From Bacteroidetes bacterium B1(2017) (GTDB lineage: Bacteria > Bacteroidota > Bacteroidia > UKL13-3): a stretch of 64,000 nucleotides of DNA. The position numbers and the translations under genes are program-made. The stretch is taken from assembly GCA_002256395.1 (NCBI GenBank), contig NKJG01000004.1:62001-126000 (forward strand), read 5' to 3'. Positions 52,645 through 61,031 of the stretch are shown here, piece after piece. Every line of letters starts with the position of its first letter. Within the stretch, counting starts at the first letter, position 1. The notes beneath the pieces were generated by a model. It had not been told where the DNA came from, ran no database searches, and saw only the letters and a program-made list of their open reading frames with translations.

Positions 52645-53413
52645 GTTTAATATTCCATTGGTTAATTAGCCCAATTGCATTATGAGCTGTTAAATCAAAC
52701 TGCACCGGAACAATAGAGGCATAGCCATTAGCAAGGGCCCATTCATCCGTATCATTTCCTTTATCAAAATTCACAAACTTTCCGGTTAGCCAATAGTACT
52801 TTTTGCCATTTGGATCCTTGCGTTCATCAAACTCTTCTTCCCATTTAGCTAAAGCCTGCCTGCAAACTTTTGTCCCTTTAAACGTTTCTTCGGTTAATTT
52901 TGGTATGTTTACATTTAGTAAAACTCCGGCAGGTAATCCATTCCTTAAAATATTTTGGGCCACCGAAAAGGCAATTTTGGCCGCCAAAGTAAAGTCGGCT
53001 TCGATAGAAAAATCGCATAAACTAAAGCCGGCGGCAGGTATTCCTTCAATGGCACCTTCCATGGCGGCACTCATTGTTCCACTATATAATATATTAATAG
53101 AACTGTTTGAGCCATGGTTAATTCCAGATAAAACTAAATCTGGCTTCCGGTGTAAAACCTTGTCTACCGCTAGTTTTACACAATCTGCGGGAGTGCCGCT
53201 GCATTGGTAGGAAGGAATACTTCCATACAAGTTGGTTTTTTCTAAACGTAATGGTTTGCTAATAGTTACTGCATGTCCCATAGCACTTTGCGGACTATCT
53301 GGAGCAACAACCACAACATCACCTAAGGATTTTACAGCCTCTACTAAGGCTCTAATTCCAGGGGCGGTAATACCATCGTCGTTGGTAATTAATATTAAGG
53401 ATTTATCCGTCAT
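52634..53413 (-). CDS. surE: 5'-nucleotidase SurE
   Basis: 259 residues. The metal site D-D in LITNDDGITAPGI (the NDD motif), S in APDSPQSAMG and N in SGINHGSN are the SurE catalytic residues; YSGTMSAAMEGAI follows. It dephosphorylates nucleoside monophosphates and protects stationary-phase cells. It is followed by an overlapping small membrane protein gene, and it starts 54 bases after the dnaB stop. Confidence 0.95.
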   Translation of the reverse strand: MTDKSLILITNDDGITAPGIRALVEAVKSLGDVVVVAPDSPQSAMGHAVTISKPLRLEKTNLYGSIPSYQCSGTPADCVKLAVDKVLHRKPDLVLSGINHGSNSSINILYSGTMSAAMEGAIEGIPAAGFSLCDFSIEADFTLAAKIAFSVAQNILRNGLPAGVLLNVNIPKLTEETFKGTKVCRQALAKWEEEFDERKDPNGKKYYWLTGKFVNFDKGNDTDEWALANGYASIVPVQFDLTAHNAIGLINQWNIKHEN

Positions 53414-53467
53414 TTCTGTTTGCGAAACTAGCTTTAATTTTTAGAATATAAAATCTTGACCCAAGGT

Positions 53468-55012
53468 TTAGAAAGGAGCAGGGTTAAAACTATCGTGAGA
53501 TTCGTCTTCCTCATTTAGTTTTGAACTTATAGTAATGAAGCCCGGGTTATCAACCATCAAATCGTTATTGCTTTGGATATATGTATCCTCCATCAAATCG
53601 GTAAATTTGGTAAAGTCGTTAATAAACCTCAAGCGTATATTTTCAATAGCCCCATGCCTGTTTTTGGCAATCATAATCTCGGCTTGGCCCGTTGTTGGTT
53701 CACCATCTTCCCACTCATTTAATTGGTAGTATTCTGGTCTGTAAATAAACATTACCATGTCGGCATCCTGTTCAATAGATCCAGATTCACGTAAATCTGA
53801 TAGCATGGGTCTGTTGCTAGAAGATGTTCTTCGCTCGGTCATACGACTTAACTGTGAGAGAGCAATTACAGGTACATCTAATTCTTTTGCGAGAGCTTTA
53901 AGAGATCTTGAAATATAACTTACCTCTTGTTCACGATTACCATTTTTAACGTTGGCATCATCGCCTCGCATTAATTGGAGGTAATCAATTAATACCATTT
54001 GAATATTGCTTTGTTGTTTAAGTCGGCGGCATTTGGCACGCAATTCAAAAACAGAAAGGGCAGGGGTATCATCAATAAATATTGGAGCCTCACTTAAGCG
54101 GCCAATTTTTGAGTTAAGTTGAGCCCACTCATATTCCTTCAATTCTCCCGTTCTAAGCTTGTGACCGTGGATTTCGGCTTCGGAGCTAATCATCCTACTT
54201 ACCATTTGCTTATTTCCCATTTCAAGTGAGAATATCGCAACACCTCTTGGGGCTTCGCCTTCGCCCAAACTTTCTAAGGAAGCATTTCTGGCCACACTTA
54301 AAGCAAAGGCCGTTTTACCCATACCTGGGCGGGCTGCCACAATAATTAAATCCGATTTTTGGAAGCCAGAAGTAATTCTATCTAATTTGGTAAATCCAGA
54401 AGGAACGCCAGTAAACTTACCCGTTTTATGTTTTAATTCTTCAATGTCTCTCAAGGTATCTTTAATAACCTTGTTCATTGATTGCATTGATTTTTTGATG
54501 TTACCTTGCGAGAGTTCAAACAACTTTCTCTCTGCGCTATCTAATAAATCAAAGGCATCATTGCTATCTTCAAAGGCATCTGTTTGTATTTCACCTGAGA
54601 TACGAATAAGTTCACGCTGCAGAAATTTTTCTGAAATAATACGCGCATGGTATTCAATATTTGCAGCAGAAGCTACACGATTAGTAAGTTGAGTAATGTA
54701 AAATGCGCCACCAACTAAATCTAATTGTCCCTTTTTTCTAAGTTCAGATGTTACGGTTAAAATATCTATTGGTTCGGCATTAGAAGCTAATTCTCTTATT
54801 GCTTTATATATAATACCATGTGCATCTTTATAAAAACTATCTGGACTAAGTATCTCGCCAATTAAAGTAATGGCGTGCTTTTCAATCATTAAAGCACCCA
54901 AAACGGCCTCTTCTAAATCAATAGCTTGTGGCGGAAGTTTGCTTCCCTCAACCAAAGAATTTTGGGTAATGGTAGTTTTACGCCTTTTAATATTTCCTCT
55001 TTCTTCCTGCAT
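53468..55012 (-). CDS. dnaB: Replicative DNA helicase DnaB
   Basis: 514 residues. The amino domain (PPQAIDLEEAVLGALMIEK, DPHSFY-type region with TNRVASAANIEYHARI) loads primase; the RecA-like domain has Walker A ARPGMGKTAFALS, Walker B MVLIDYLQLM and the arginine-finger region LSDLRESGSIEQDADMVMFI. It unwinds DNA ahead of the replication fork. A carboxyl extension of about 30 residues (DESHDSFNPAPF) is acidic. No intein is present. It is divergent from holA, with DnaA-box-like sites in between. Confidence 0.95.
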   Translation of the reverse strand: MQEERGNIKRRKTTITQNSLVEGSKLPPQAIDLEEAVLGALMIEKHAITLIGEILSPDSFYKDAHGIIYKAIRELASNAEPIDILTVTSELRKKGQLDLVGGAFYITQLTNRVASAANIEYHARIISEKFLQRELIRISGEIQTDAFEDSNDAFDLLDSAERKLFELSQGNIKKSMQSMNKVIKDTLRDIEELKHKTGKFTGVPSGFTKLDRITSGFQKSDLIIVAARPGMGKTAFALSVARNASLESLGEGEAPRGVAIFSLEMGNKQMVSRMISSEAEIHGHKLRTGELKEYEWAQLNSKIGRLSEAPIFIDDTPALSVFELRAKCRRLKQQSNIQMVLIDYLQLMRGDDANVKNGNREQEVSYISRSLKALAKELDVPVIALSQLSRMTERRTSSSNRPMLSDLRESGSIEQDADMVMFIYRPEYYQLNEWEDGEPTTGQAEIMIAKNRHGAIENIRLRFINDFTKFTDLMEDTYIQSNNDLMVDNPGFITISSKLNEEDESHDSFNPAPF

Positions 55013-55365
55013 GTTTCTATTTCAATTCGTCGAATATACTCTCTCTCCTGCTAGCCTTAAAATCACAATTAGATATTCACACCTCGAATAGAAATGGGGA
55101 TAACCTGTGGGATATTTTCAGGAAGATAGCTTAGTAGCTTGGAAATCAAGATATGTTTTATTCACACTACAGATGCTGAGGGGAATACTTTTTGCCCAAG
55201 TTCTTAGGTGATGCCTCTCACAGTTTCAATGCTTCTTTTTTTATTCACAAGAATTGCGCATAAAAACCATGGATTACTAGCAGAATTTGGTTCGGCCCCT
55301 AAATGAAAGTGTTTTTGAAAATCCATTCGAAAGTGGTTTCTTTGGCCTATCTAAGAAATATAGAA
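55013..55365. promoter_or_regulatory. dnaB-holA divergent region with DnaA-box-like sites
   Basis: The longest stretch without a confident gene. It contains two exact TTATNCACA matches, both TTATTCACA on the plus strand (55158-55166 and 55241-55249), and two one-mismatch sites: ATATTCACA (55073-55081) and TGGGGATAA (55095-55103, the complement of TTATCCCCA). Dispersed A/T runs occur near the second exact site. No tRNA or small gene is visible. This could be a DnaA-regulated promoter of dnaB/holA or part of a replication origin. Confidence 0.45.
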
Positions 55366-56394
55366 ATGCCTGCAGATAGCATACAAGAATATTCAAAAGT
55401 AATTTCCGATTTAAAAGCTCGAAAGTTTTATCCCATTTATTTATTACATGGTGATGAAGCGTATTTTATTGATGAAATTGTTAGTCATATTGAGAACCAT
55501 GTGTTAACCGAATCGGAACGTGCTTTTAACCAAACGGTTTTTTATGCAAAGGATATTGAGATTTCGGCCGTGGTTGAAAATGCTAGAAGGTATCCTATGA
55601 TGGCAAATCACCAAGTTATTATAGTAAAAGAGGCTCAAGGGTATAAGAAATTAGATGATTTTGAAGCTTATTTTGACAACCCTGTTCCAACAACGGTATT
55701 AGTTATTGCGGTTAAGGGAAAGAAGGTTGATGGCAGAAGTAAGTTGTACAAATCGAGCAAGAAATATGTGAGTTTTGAATCGAAGCGTTTGTATGAGGAT
55801 AGCGAGTTGCCGCGTTGGATTAAGCAACATTTAGGTGAGCGCGGACTTCAAATAAGTGAAAGCAATTGCCTCCTAATTGCCGACCATGTGGGCAGTGATT
55901 TAAGTAAAGTAGCCAATGAGTTAGAAAAGCTATTAATAAACAAAGGCGATTTAACAGAGGTGAATGAGGCCATGATTGAAAAACATATTGGAGTTAGTAA
56001 AGACTTTAATGTGTTTGAGTTAATGTCGGCTTTGGCTCATAGAAACACAAAACGCACCTTTTATATCAACCATCATATGAGCAGCGCCAAAGACTTTTCA
56101 ATAATTCCTTTATTAGCGCAGTTTAATAGTTTTTTTATGAAGGGTGTAGTGCTCAAGCAAACCCAGGTAAAAGACCAAAAAGGCATGATGTCTATGGGTA
56201 TTGGGTTCAGGCAAATAAAAGATTACGAAAAAATGTTGTCAAATTTTAGCATGGCCGAATTAGAAAAAGCGATGTCGTTGGTTGCCGAATATGATTTGAA
56301 AAGTAAAGGTGTAAACCAAACAATGGTAGGGGATAGCGAGCTTATGAAGGAGCTTCTATTTAAGATACTTTACCGCCCAACTTTATCAAATTAA
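55366..56394 (+). CDS. holA: DNA polymerase III delta subunit HolA
   Basis: About 342 residues. IQEYSKVISDLKARKFYPIY with LLHGDEAYFIDEI is the family start; VVENARRYPMMANHQVIIVK and DHVGSDLSKVANELEKLL are further signatures. It opens the β-clamp as part of the clamp loader. The frame extends 21 codons up to an ATG at 55303, but the ATG at 55366 (MPADS) places the conserved helix near the amino end as in relatives, so I chose it. It is divergent from dnaB and ends before a clear terminator. Confidence 0.9.
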   Translation: MPADSIQEYSKVISDLKARKFYPIYLLHGDEAYFIDEIVSHIENHVLTESERAFNQTVFYAKDIEISAVVENARRYPMMANHQVIIVKEAQGYKKLDDFEAYFDNPVPTTVLVIAVKGKKVDGRSKLYKSSKKYVSFESKRLYEDSELPRWIKQHLGERGLQISESNCLLIADHVGSDLSKVANELEKLLINKGDLTEVNEAMIEKHIGVSKDFNVFELMSALAHRNTKRTFYINHHMSSAKDFSIIPLLAQFNSFFMKGVVLKQTQVKDQKGMMSMGIGFRQIKDYEKMLSNFSMAELEKAMSLVAEYDLKSKGVNQTMVGDSELMKELLFKILYRPTLSN

Positions 56395-56417
56395 TGTCAA
56401 AATGAAAAAGCTTTATT

Positions 56418-56446
56418 AAGCAAATATTAAGTTTGCTTTTTTTTAA
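56418..56446 (+). terminator. Intrinsic terminator after holA
   Basis: AAGCAAA (56418-56424) pairs with TTTGCTT (56432-56438) around a seven-base loop, followed by an uninterrupted T-tract to 56444. It is the clearest rho-independent terminator on the plus strand here. Confidence 0.7.
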
Positions 56447-56458
56447 TTGTCTTTTTTA

Positions 56459-56466
56459 TACATTTG
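56459..56466 (+). promoter_or_regulatory. Bacteroidota -7 promoter element for the Asp-box T9SS protein
   Basis: TACATTTG matches TAnnTTTG exactly and ends 38 bases before the ATG at 56505. A TTG at 56433-56435 lies 23 bases upstream, somewhat far for a -33 element and inside the terminator stem. Confidence 0.45.
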
Positions 56467-56504
56467 AAAAATTCAATTGTAACCCCTTAACTTAATTTAT
56501 ATAA

Positions 56505-58418
56505 ATGAAAAAAATCTACTTAATGGCACTAGCTGCCCTTTCTTTGCCTTCTATGGCTCAGAGTCCTAAAAATTGGGGCAATGATTTAAGAAGCGTAAAA
56601 ATCGACAGAGTTGTAACCACAGACCGCACGCCTCAATCACCTGTTAAAGTGGTTGCGCCTGTAACTGGTTCAACTCAAGGGTCTTTAAACAAAAAAGCCA
56701 ATTATTGGATAATTGGTCAAACTCAAAATGATCAACAAAGTAATGCATCTTGCTACCGTCATGTGCATGTATTTGCTGATGGAAAAGTTTCTGCTACCTG
56801 GACAACTAGTGCAGATCCAGCTCCATACGATTCTCGCGGGGCAGGTTACAACCATTTTAATGGTACTGCTTGGGGTGCTGTAACAAGCAATAGAATTGAA
56901 CCAGAAAGAACTGGTTTCCCTTGCTACGTTTACAATCCAACAACCAACGAAGAAATTATTACTTCGCATGTGGTTAAAAAAGGTACAGGTAATGCAGGTG
57001 GTATTTTAATGAACCGTAAAACTGGTTTAGGTGCTGGAACATGGACCTCTAACCTAGTTATGGATACCGTTGCTACCATTCCTGGCGTATTGTGGGCTCA
57101 AACCGCCATTGCCGGTGATTATATGGTAAGCATTGCTTCTTACACAGATTCATCTTCAACACAACCAAACAGAGTTTATTTAGGTGGTGTAAGAACTCCA
57201 CAAGTTTATTCTCGTTACCAATTTAGCACCAATACTTGGTTAGTTAAAAACCAATTATTACCTGGATACGATAACTCTAGAGTTTATGCTGGTGGTGGTG
57301 ATAATTACAGCATAGATTCAAGAGGAAATACCATTGCTATTTTAATGGGTGGTACTTTTGATGATGTTGCTTTATGGAAATCAACTGATGCTGGTGCAAC
57401 TTGGAGCAAAACTATTATCGATTCGTTCCCAGTGCCTGCTTATGTTAGCAAAAAATTATTAGATACAACCGAAACTAATGATGGTGCATTTAATGTGGTT
57501 TTAGATAACAATAATATGGCTCATTGCTTTTGGGGAAGAAGATTAATCATGGATTCGGATACTACAGATGATCAGTATTCATACTTCCCAAGCGTAAATG
57601 GTATTGTTTATTGGAAAGAAGGAACTCCAACAATTGATGCTCAATTAAATGTTATTACTGCCATGAACGACGAAAACGCGAATGGTACGAATGATTTAAG
57701 TGCTAGTTGGAATGATGTTTCGGCAAGATATGGTACCCTAGCTATTACTACTATGCCAAACGCAACGGTTGGTCCTGATGGAACAATTTATTTAACTTAC
57801 TCATCTTTAAATGAAACAGATAATAGCACAGATTCTAAGAATTTCCGTGATATCTATCTAGTATACTCAAGAGATGGTGGCGAAACTTGGAGTTCAACCG
57901 TTCAATCAAGTGTTCTTGCTACAGGTGCAATGAATTTAACTAGCTGGGTAGAATTTAATACCGAGCAAGTTTTCCCTTCAGTTGCTAAGTTAGTGAATAA
58001 CAAATTGCATTTAACGTATATGCAAAAAACTTCAATCGGAAGATATGATGCAACCAATAACCCTGGTGCTGTAGGTACACATGGTATTTATTATATGTCT
58101 GTTGATACAGCTTCTATTTTCTCTGGTTCTTTGAGTGGAGTAAATGAAGTGAAGAATGATTTATTTGTAATGGGTCAAAATTATCCTAATCCATTTACAG
58201 GTAACACTTCTATTCCAGTTAACTTTACTAGAAATACCTCTGTTAAAGTATCGGTTTACGATTTAGTAGGAAAAGAAATTTATAGCCAAGAATTCAGCAA
58301 TATTCCTGCTGGAAACAATAATTTAGATATCCATATGGGTAATGTACCTAGTGGTGTTTATGTTTATTCAATTGAAGCAGAAGGTTTCAAAACCTCTCGC
58401 CGCATGTTGGTTGACTAA
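56505..58418 (+). CDS. T9SS-secreted Asp-box (sialidase/BNR-like) protein
   Basis: 637 residues. Signal peptide KKIYLMALAALSLPSMA. The body is rich in β-structure and holds Asp-box motifs (S-x-D-x-G-x-T-W): KSTDAGATWS near 297 and YSRDGGETWS near 453. These mark a six-bladed propeller like sialidases or other surface glycosidase-like proteins, but I see no sialidase arginine triad, so activity is unproven. The last 80 residues are a T9SS type A sorting domain (NYPNPFTGNT, GNVPSGVYVYSIEAEGFKTS). It has its own promoter and terminator. It is likely a surface or secreted protein. Confidence 0.87.
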   Translation: MKKIYLMALAALSLPSMAQSPKNWGNDLRSVKIDRVVTTDRTPQSPVKVVAPVTGSTQGSLNKKANYWIIGQTQNDQQSNASCYRHVHVFADGKVSATWTTSADPAPYDSRGAGYNHFNGTAWGAVTSNRIEPERTGFPCYVYNPTTNEEIITSHVVKKGTGNAGGILMNRKTGLGAGTWTSNLVMDTVATIPGVLWAQTAIAGDYMVSIASYTDSSSTQPNRVYLGGVRTPQVYSRYQFSTNTWLVKNQLLPGYDNSRVYAGGGDNYSIDSRGNTIAILMGGTFDDVALWKSTDAGATWSKTIIDSFPVPAYVSKKLLDTTETNDGAFNVVLDNNNMAHCFWGRRLIMDSDTTDDQYSYFPSVNGIVYWKEGTPTIDAQLNVITAMNDENANGTNDLSASWNDVSARYGTLAITTMPNATVGPDGTIYLTYSSLNETDNSTDSKNFRDIYLVYSRDGGETWSSTVQSSVLATGAMNLTSWVEFNTEQVFPSVAKLVNNKLHLTYMQKTSIGRYDATNNPGAVGTHGIYYMSVDTASIFSGSLSGVNEVKNDLFVMGQNYPNPFTGNTSIPVNFTRNTSVKVSVYDLVGKEIYSQEFSNIPAGNNNLDIHMGNVPSGVYVYSIEAEGFKTSRRMLVD

Positions 58419-58437
58419 TTAAATTTAAAATATATTT

Positions 58438-58474
58438 ACAAAAGGCAGTCCATATGGGCTGCCTTTTGTATTTT
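58438..58474 (+). terminator. Intrinsic terminator after the Asp-box protein
   Basis: ACAAAAGGCAG (58438-58448) is the exact complement of CTGCCTTTTGT (58459-58469) with a ten-base loop, followed by ATTTTT. It overlaps the first codons of the longest reading of the next frame, which argues against that longer start. Confidence 0.8.
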
Positions 58475-58483
58475 TACCGCCCA

Positions 58484-59473
58484 GTGAAAAAAGCGCCCAA
58501 CATAATTCGTATTCAATTTATTGTCCTAATACTTGGTGTAGTGCTTATGGCAGCCAAGTTTTTAGCCTACTTACTCACAAATAGTAATGCTATTTTGAGT
58601 GATGCTTTAGAGTCTATTATTAATGTGGCCGCAGGTACTTTGGCGCTTTATAGTTTGTATTTATCTAAGAAGCCAAAGGATTCGAACCATCCTTACGGTC
58701 ATGGGAAAATACAGTTTATTTCTGCTGGTTTTGAAGGCGGAATGATAGTGGTAGCAGCCTTCTATATTTTGTTTGAAGCTATTATTTCCTTAGTTACTCC
58801 GCCTGTTGTAAAACAACTCGATTTGGGAATATACTTGGTGGCAGGGTCTGGCGCAGTGAACTTTTTAATGGGAACTTACTTGGTACGCATTGGCAAACAA
58901 ACGCGCACAGAGGCTATGGTAGCAGATGGTAAACATTTACTAACCGATACCTATACGAGTTTAGGATTAGTTGCTGGATTGGCTTTGGTTCAGCTTACAC
59001 AATACGTATGGCTTGATGCCGTAATTGCCCTATTAATGGGCTGCATGATTTTATATACAGGTTATACCTTAATTCGCAAATCCTTGGCAGGTTTAATGGA
59101 TGAAACCGACCTCGAAATTATTGAAGAATTGATGCCCATTTTAAATGAAAATAGAAACCCAAATTGGATAGATATTCATAATTTGAGAGTGGTAAAATAT
59201 GGGTCCGATTTTCATATAGATGCGCATGTAACCTTGCCTTGGTATTGGACTTTAGAGCAAGCCCATGATGAAGTAACTGCCTTGGATTATTTAGCTACAG
59301 AGAAGTTTTATAAACATGTTGAGTTGTTTATTCATGCCGACCCCTGTTTGCCAAAATCTTGCCCTATTTGTGAGGTGGCAAATTGCCCAGAAAGAAAGGC
59401 TCAATTTGTTCAAAAATTACCTTGGACTTTAGATAATTTATTGAAGGACGAAAAGCATTCGATAGAAGGCTAA
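58484..59473 (+). CDS. Cation diffusion facilitator (CDF) transporter
   Basis: About 330 residues. Membrane domain with about six segments; the metal sites are SDALESIINV (D in segment 2) and ADGKHLLTDTYTSLG (H-x3-D in segment 5); NHPYGHGKIQF is the cytoplasmic loop motif. The carboxyl domain has the CDF ferredoxin fold followed by a cysteine-rich tail (DPCLPKSCPICEVANC) that may bind metal. It probably exports Zn2+, Fe2+ or Co2+. The frame opens at ATG 58454, but that codon lies in a terminator hairpin; I chose GTG 58484 (KKAPNIIRIQF). Confidence 0.87.
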   Translation: MKKAPNIIRIQFIVLILGVVLMAAKFLAYLLTNSNAILSDALESIINVAAGTLALYSLYLSKKPKDSNHPYGHGKIQFISAGFEGGMIVVAAFYILFEAIISLVTPPVVKQLDLGIYLVAGSGAVNFLMGTYLVRIGKQTRTEAMVADGKHLLTDTYTSLGLVAGLALVQLTQYVWLDAVIALLMGCMILYTGYTLIRKSLAGLMDETDLEIIEELMPILNENRNPNWIDIHNLRVVKYGSDFHIDAHVTLPWYWTLEQAHDEVTALDYLATEKFYKHVELFIHADPCLPKSCPICEVANCPERKAQFVQKLPWTLDNLLKDEKHSIEG

Positions 59474-59474
59474 A

Positions 59475-60878
59475 CTAAGCGTTGTAAATCTTCCCTGGAT
59501 TTAAAATTTCATTTGGATCAAAAGCTAATTTAATAGCACGCATAAGATCTAAATTAGTTTGTGGCATTACCACTTTCATATATTTTTGCTGAACCAAACC
59601 TATGCCGTGTTCACCGCTAATAGTGCCGTTTAGCGATTTGCAAAGTTCAAATATTTCTACAATGGCTTGGTTTAATTCGGTATTCCAAAACTCAGTACTT
59701 AACTCATCTTTCAAAATATTTACGTGTAAGTTACCGTCGCCTGCATGTCCGTAACAAACTGTTCTGAACCCATATCGTGCTGATATTTCTTTCACGCCTT
59801 TAAACAATACAGGAAGCTCTGCTCTTGGCACAACCGTATCTTCTTCTTTATAGGTATTGTTGTGTTTGGTTGCTTCGCCAATTCCTCTGCGTAATTTCCA
59901 GAAATATTCTTTTTGGTTAGCTGTTTCGGCAAACAATACATCTATAGCCTGGTTGCTATATAATACTTCACTAATGCGTTCGCAATCTTTCATCATTAGT
60001 TCGGTATCGTTTCCATCTACTTCTATTAATAAATAGGCACCAACATCCTCTGCAATTTCAAAATTCATTTTTAGCATATTGGAGGATAATCTAAAGCCAT
60101 CGGGCTCTACAAACTCGCAGGCAGATGGGGTGCAACCCGCCAAGAATATGCCATTTACAGCCTCACATGCTTTTTCGGGTGAGGTAAAGGGTGCTAATAA
60201 AAGTAAGGTGTTTTTAGGTGCAGGTATGAGTTTAAAAACTATTTTGGTTACAATAGCCAGGGTTCCTTCACTACCAATCATAAGGTGTGTGAGGTTATAC
60301 CCAGTTGAATATTTTAAGGTATTTGCACCTGTCAGTATAATTTCACCATTAGCTAAAACCACTTCTAGGTTCAGCACGTAATCTCTGGTAGTGCCATATT
60401 TTACAGCTCTTGGGCCACCACTGCTATGTGCTATATTGCCTCCTAAAAAACAACTTCCTTTACTGGCTGGATCGGGTGGATAAAATAAACCTTTTGCTAA
60501 AACCGCTTGTTGAAAGGCTTCGTTAATTACGCCTGGTTCAACCGTTGCCTGAAAGTTACGCTCATCAATTGAAATGATTTTATTGAAGCGTTCCATACTT
60601 AAAACAAGTCCGCCTTTTACGGGTAAGGAGCCGCCGCTAAGGCCTGTACCTGCGCCACGTGTTGTTAAAGGAATTTTATGGGTATTGCAATAGGCCGCAA
60701 TTTTTGATACTTCTTGGGTATTGCCTGGTTTTACAACCAACTCTGGGTAAAAGCGCAGGTCTTCGGTATAATCTTTTGAATAGGGTTCTATTAAATCGGC
60801 TTGGCTTAATACAAATTCGGGGCCTACTACTTCGGTAAAGTAGCTAATATGTTGTGCGTCAATTTTAGAATAATCCAT
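59475..60878 (-). CDS. FAD-linked oxidase, GlcD/D-lactate dehydrogenase type
   Basis: 467 residues. The PCMH-type FAD domain has TTRGAGTGLSGGSLPVKGG and DPASKGSCFLGGNIAHSSGG; the carboxyl substrate domain has CYGHAGDGNLHVNI and GTISGEHGIGLVQQKY. This is the 2-hydroxyacid oxidase group (glycolate or D-lactate oxidation, electrons to quinone). No GlcE/GlcF partners are adjacent, so it is closer to a stand-alone D-lactate dehydrogenase. It converges with the CDF gene and is divergent from the peptidase at 61032. Confidence 0.9.
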   Translation of the reverse strand: MDYSKIDAQHISYFTEVVGPEFVLSQADLIEPYSKDYTEDLRFYPELVVKPGNTQEVSKIAAYCNTHKIPLTTRGAGTGLSGGSLPVKGGLVLSMERFNKIISIDERNFQATVEPGVINEAFQQAVLAKGLFYPPDPASKGSCFLGGNIAHSSGGPRAVKYGTTRDYVLNLEVVLANGEIILTGANTLKYSTGYNLTHLMIGSEGTLAIVTKIVFKLIPAPKNTLLLLAPFTSPEKACEAVNGIFLAGCTPSACEFVEPDGFRLSSNMLKMNFEIAEDVGAYLLIEVDGNDTELMMKDCERISEVLYSNQAIDVLFAETANQKEYFWKLRRGIGEATKHNNTYKEEDTVVPRAELPVLFKGVKEISARYGFRTVCYGHAGDGNLHVNILKDELSTEFWNTELNQAIVEIFELCKSLNGTISGEHGIGLVQQKYMKVVMPQTNLDLMRAIKLAFDPNEILNPGKIYNA

Positions 60879-61008
60879 GTGCCAAAGGTCTAGTTTTGAG
60901 CCTAAATAGCAAACCTTTTATTTTCACATTTGATGCCTAAATACGAAGCTTTTGTATGCATAAATGGCCGTATTGGATGAGCGGTATTAATTTGTATTAT
61001 TTTTTACT

Positions 61009-61016
61009 TAGGTTTG
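61009..61016 (+). promoter_or_regulatory. Possible -7 promoter element of the dipeptidyl peptidase gene
   Basis: TAGGTTTG matches TAnnTTTG exactly. It ends 15 bases before ATG 61032 and overlaps the TTG (61014) that would start the longer reading, which supports the ATG. No well-spaced TTG -33 element is present. Confidence 0.35.
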
Positions 61017-61031
61017 GGCAAATTATTTACT

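Noticed and set aside
55303..55365. Longer holA start at ATG 55303
   Set aside because: The extra 21 residues do not resemble the family's amino end; the ATG at 55366 fits better. Not excluded.
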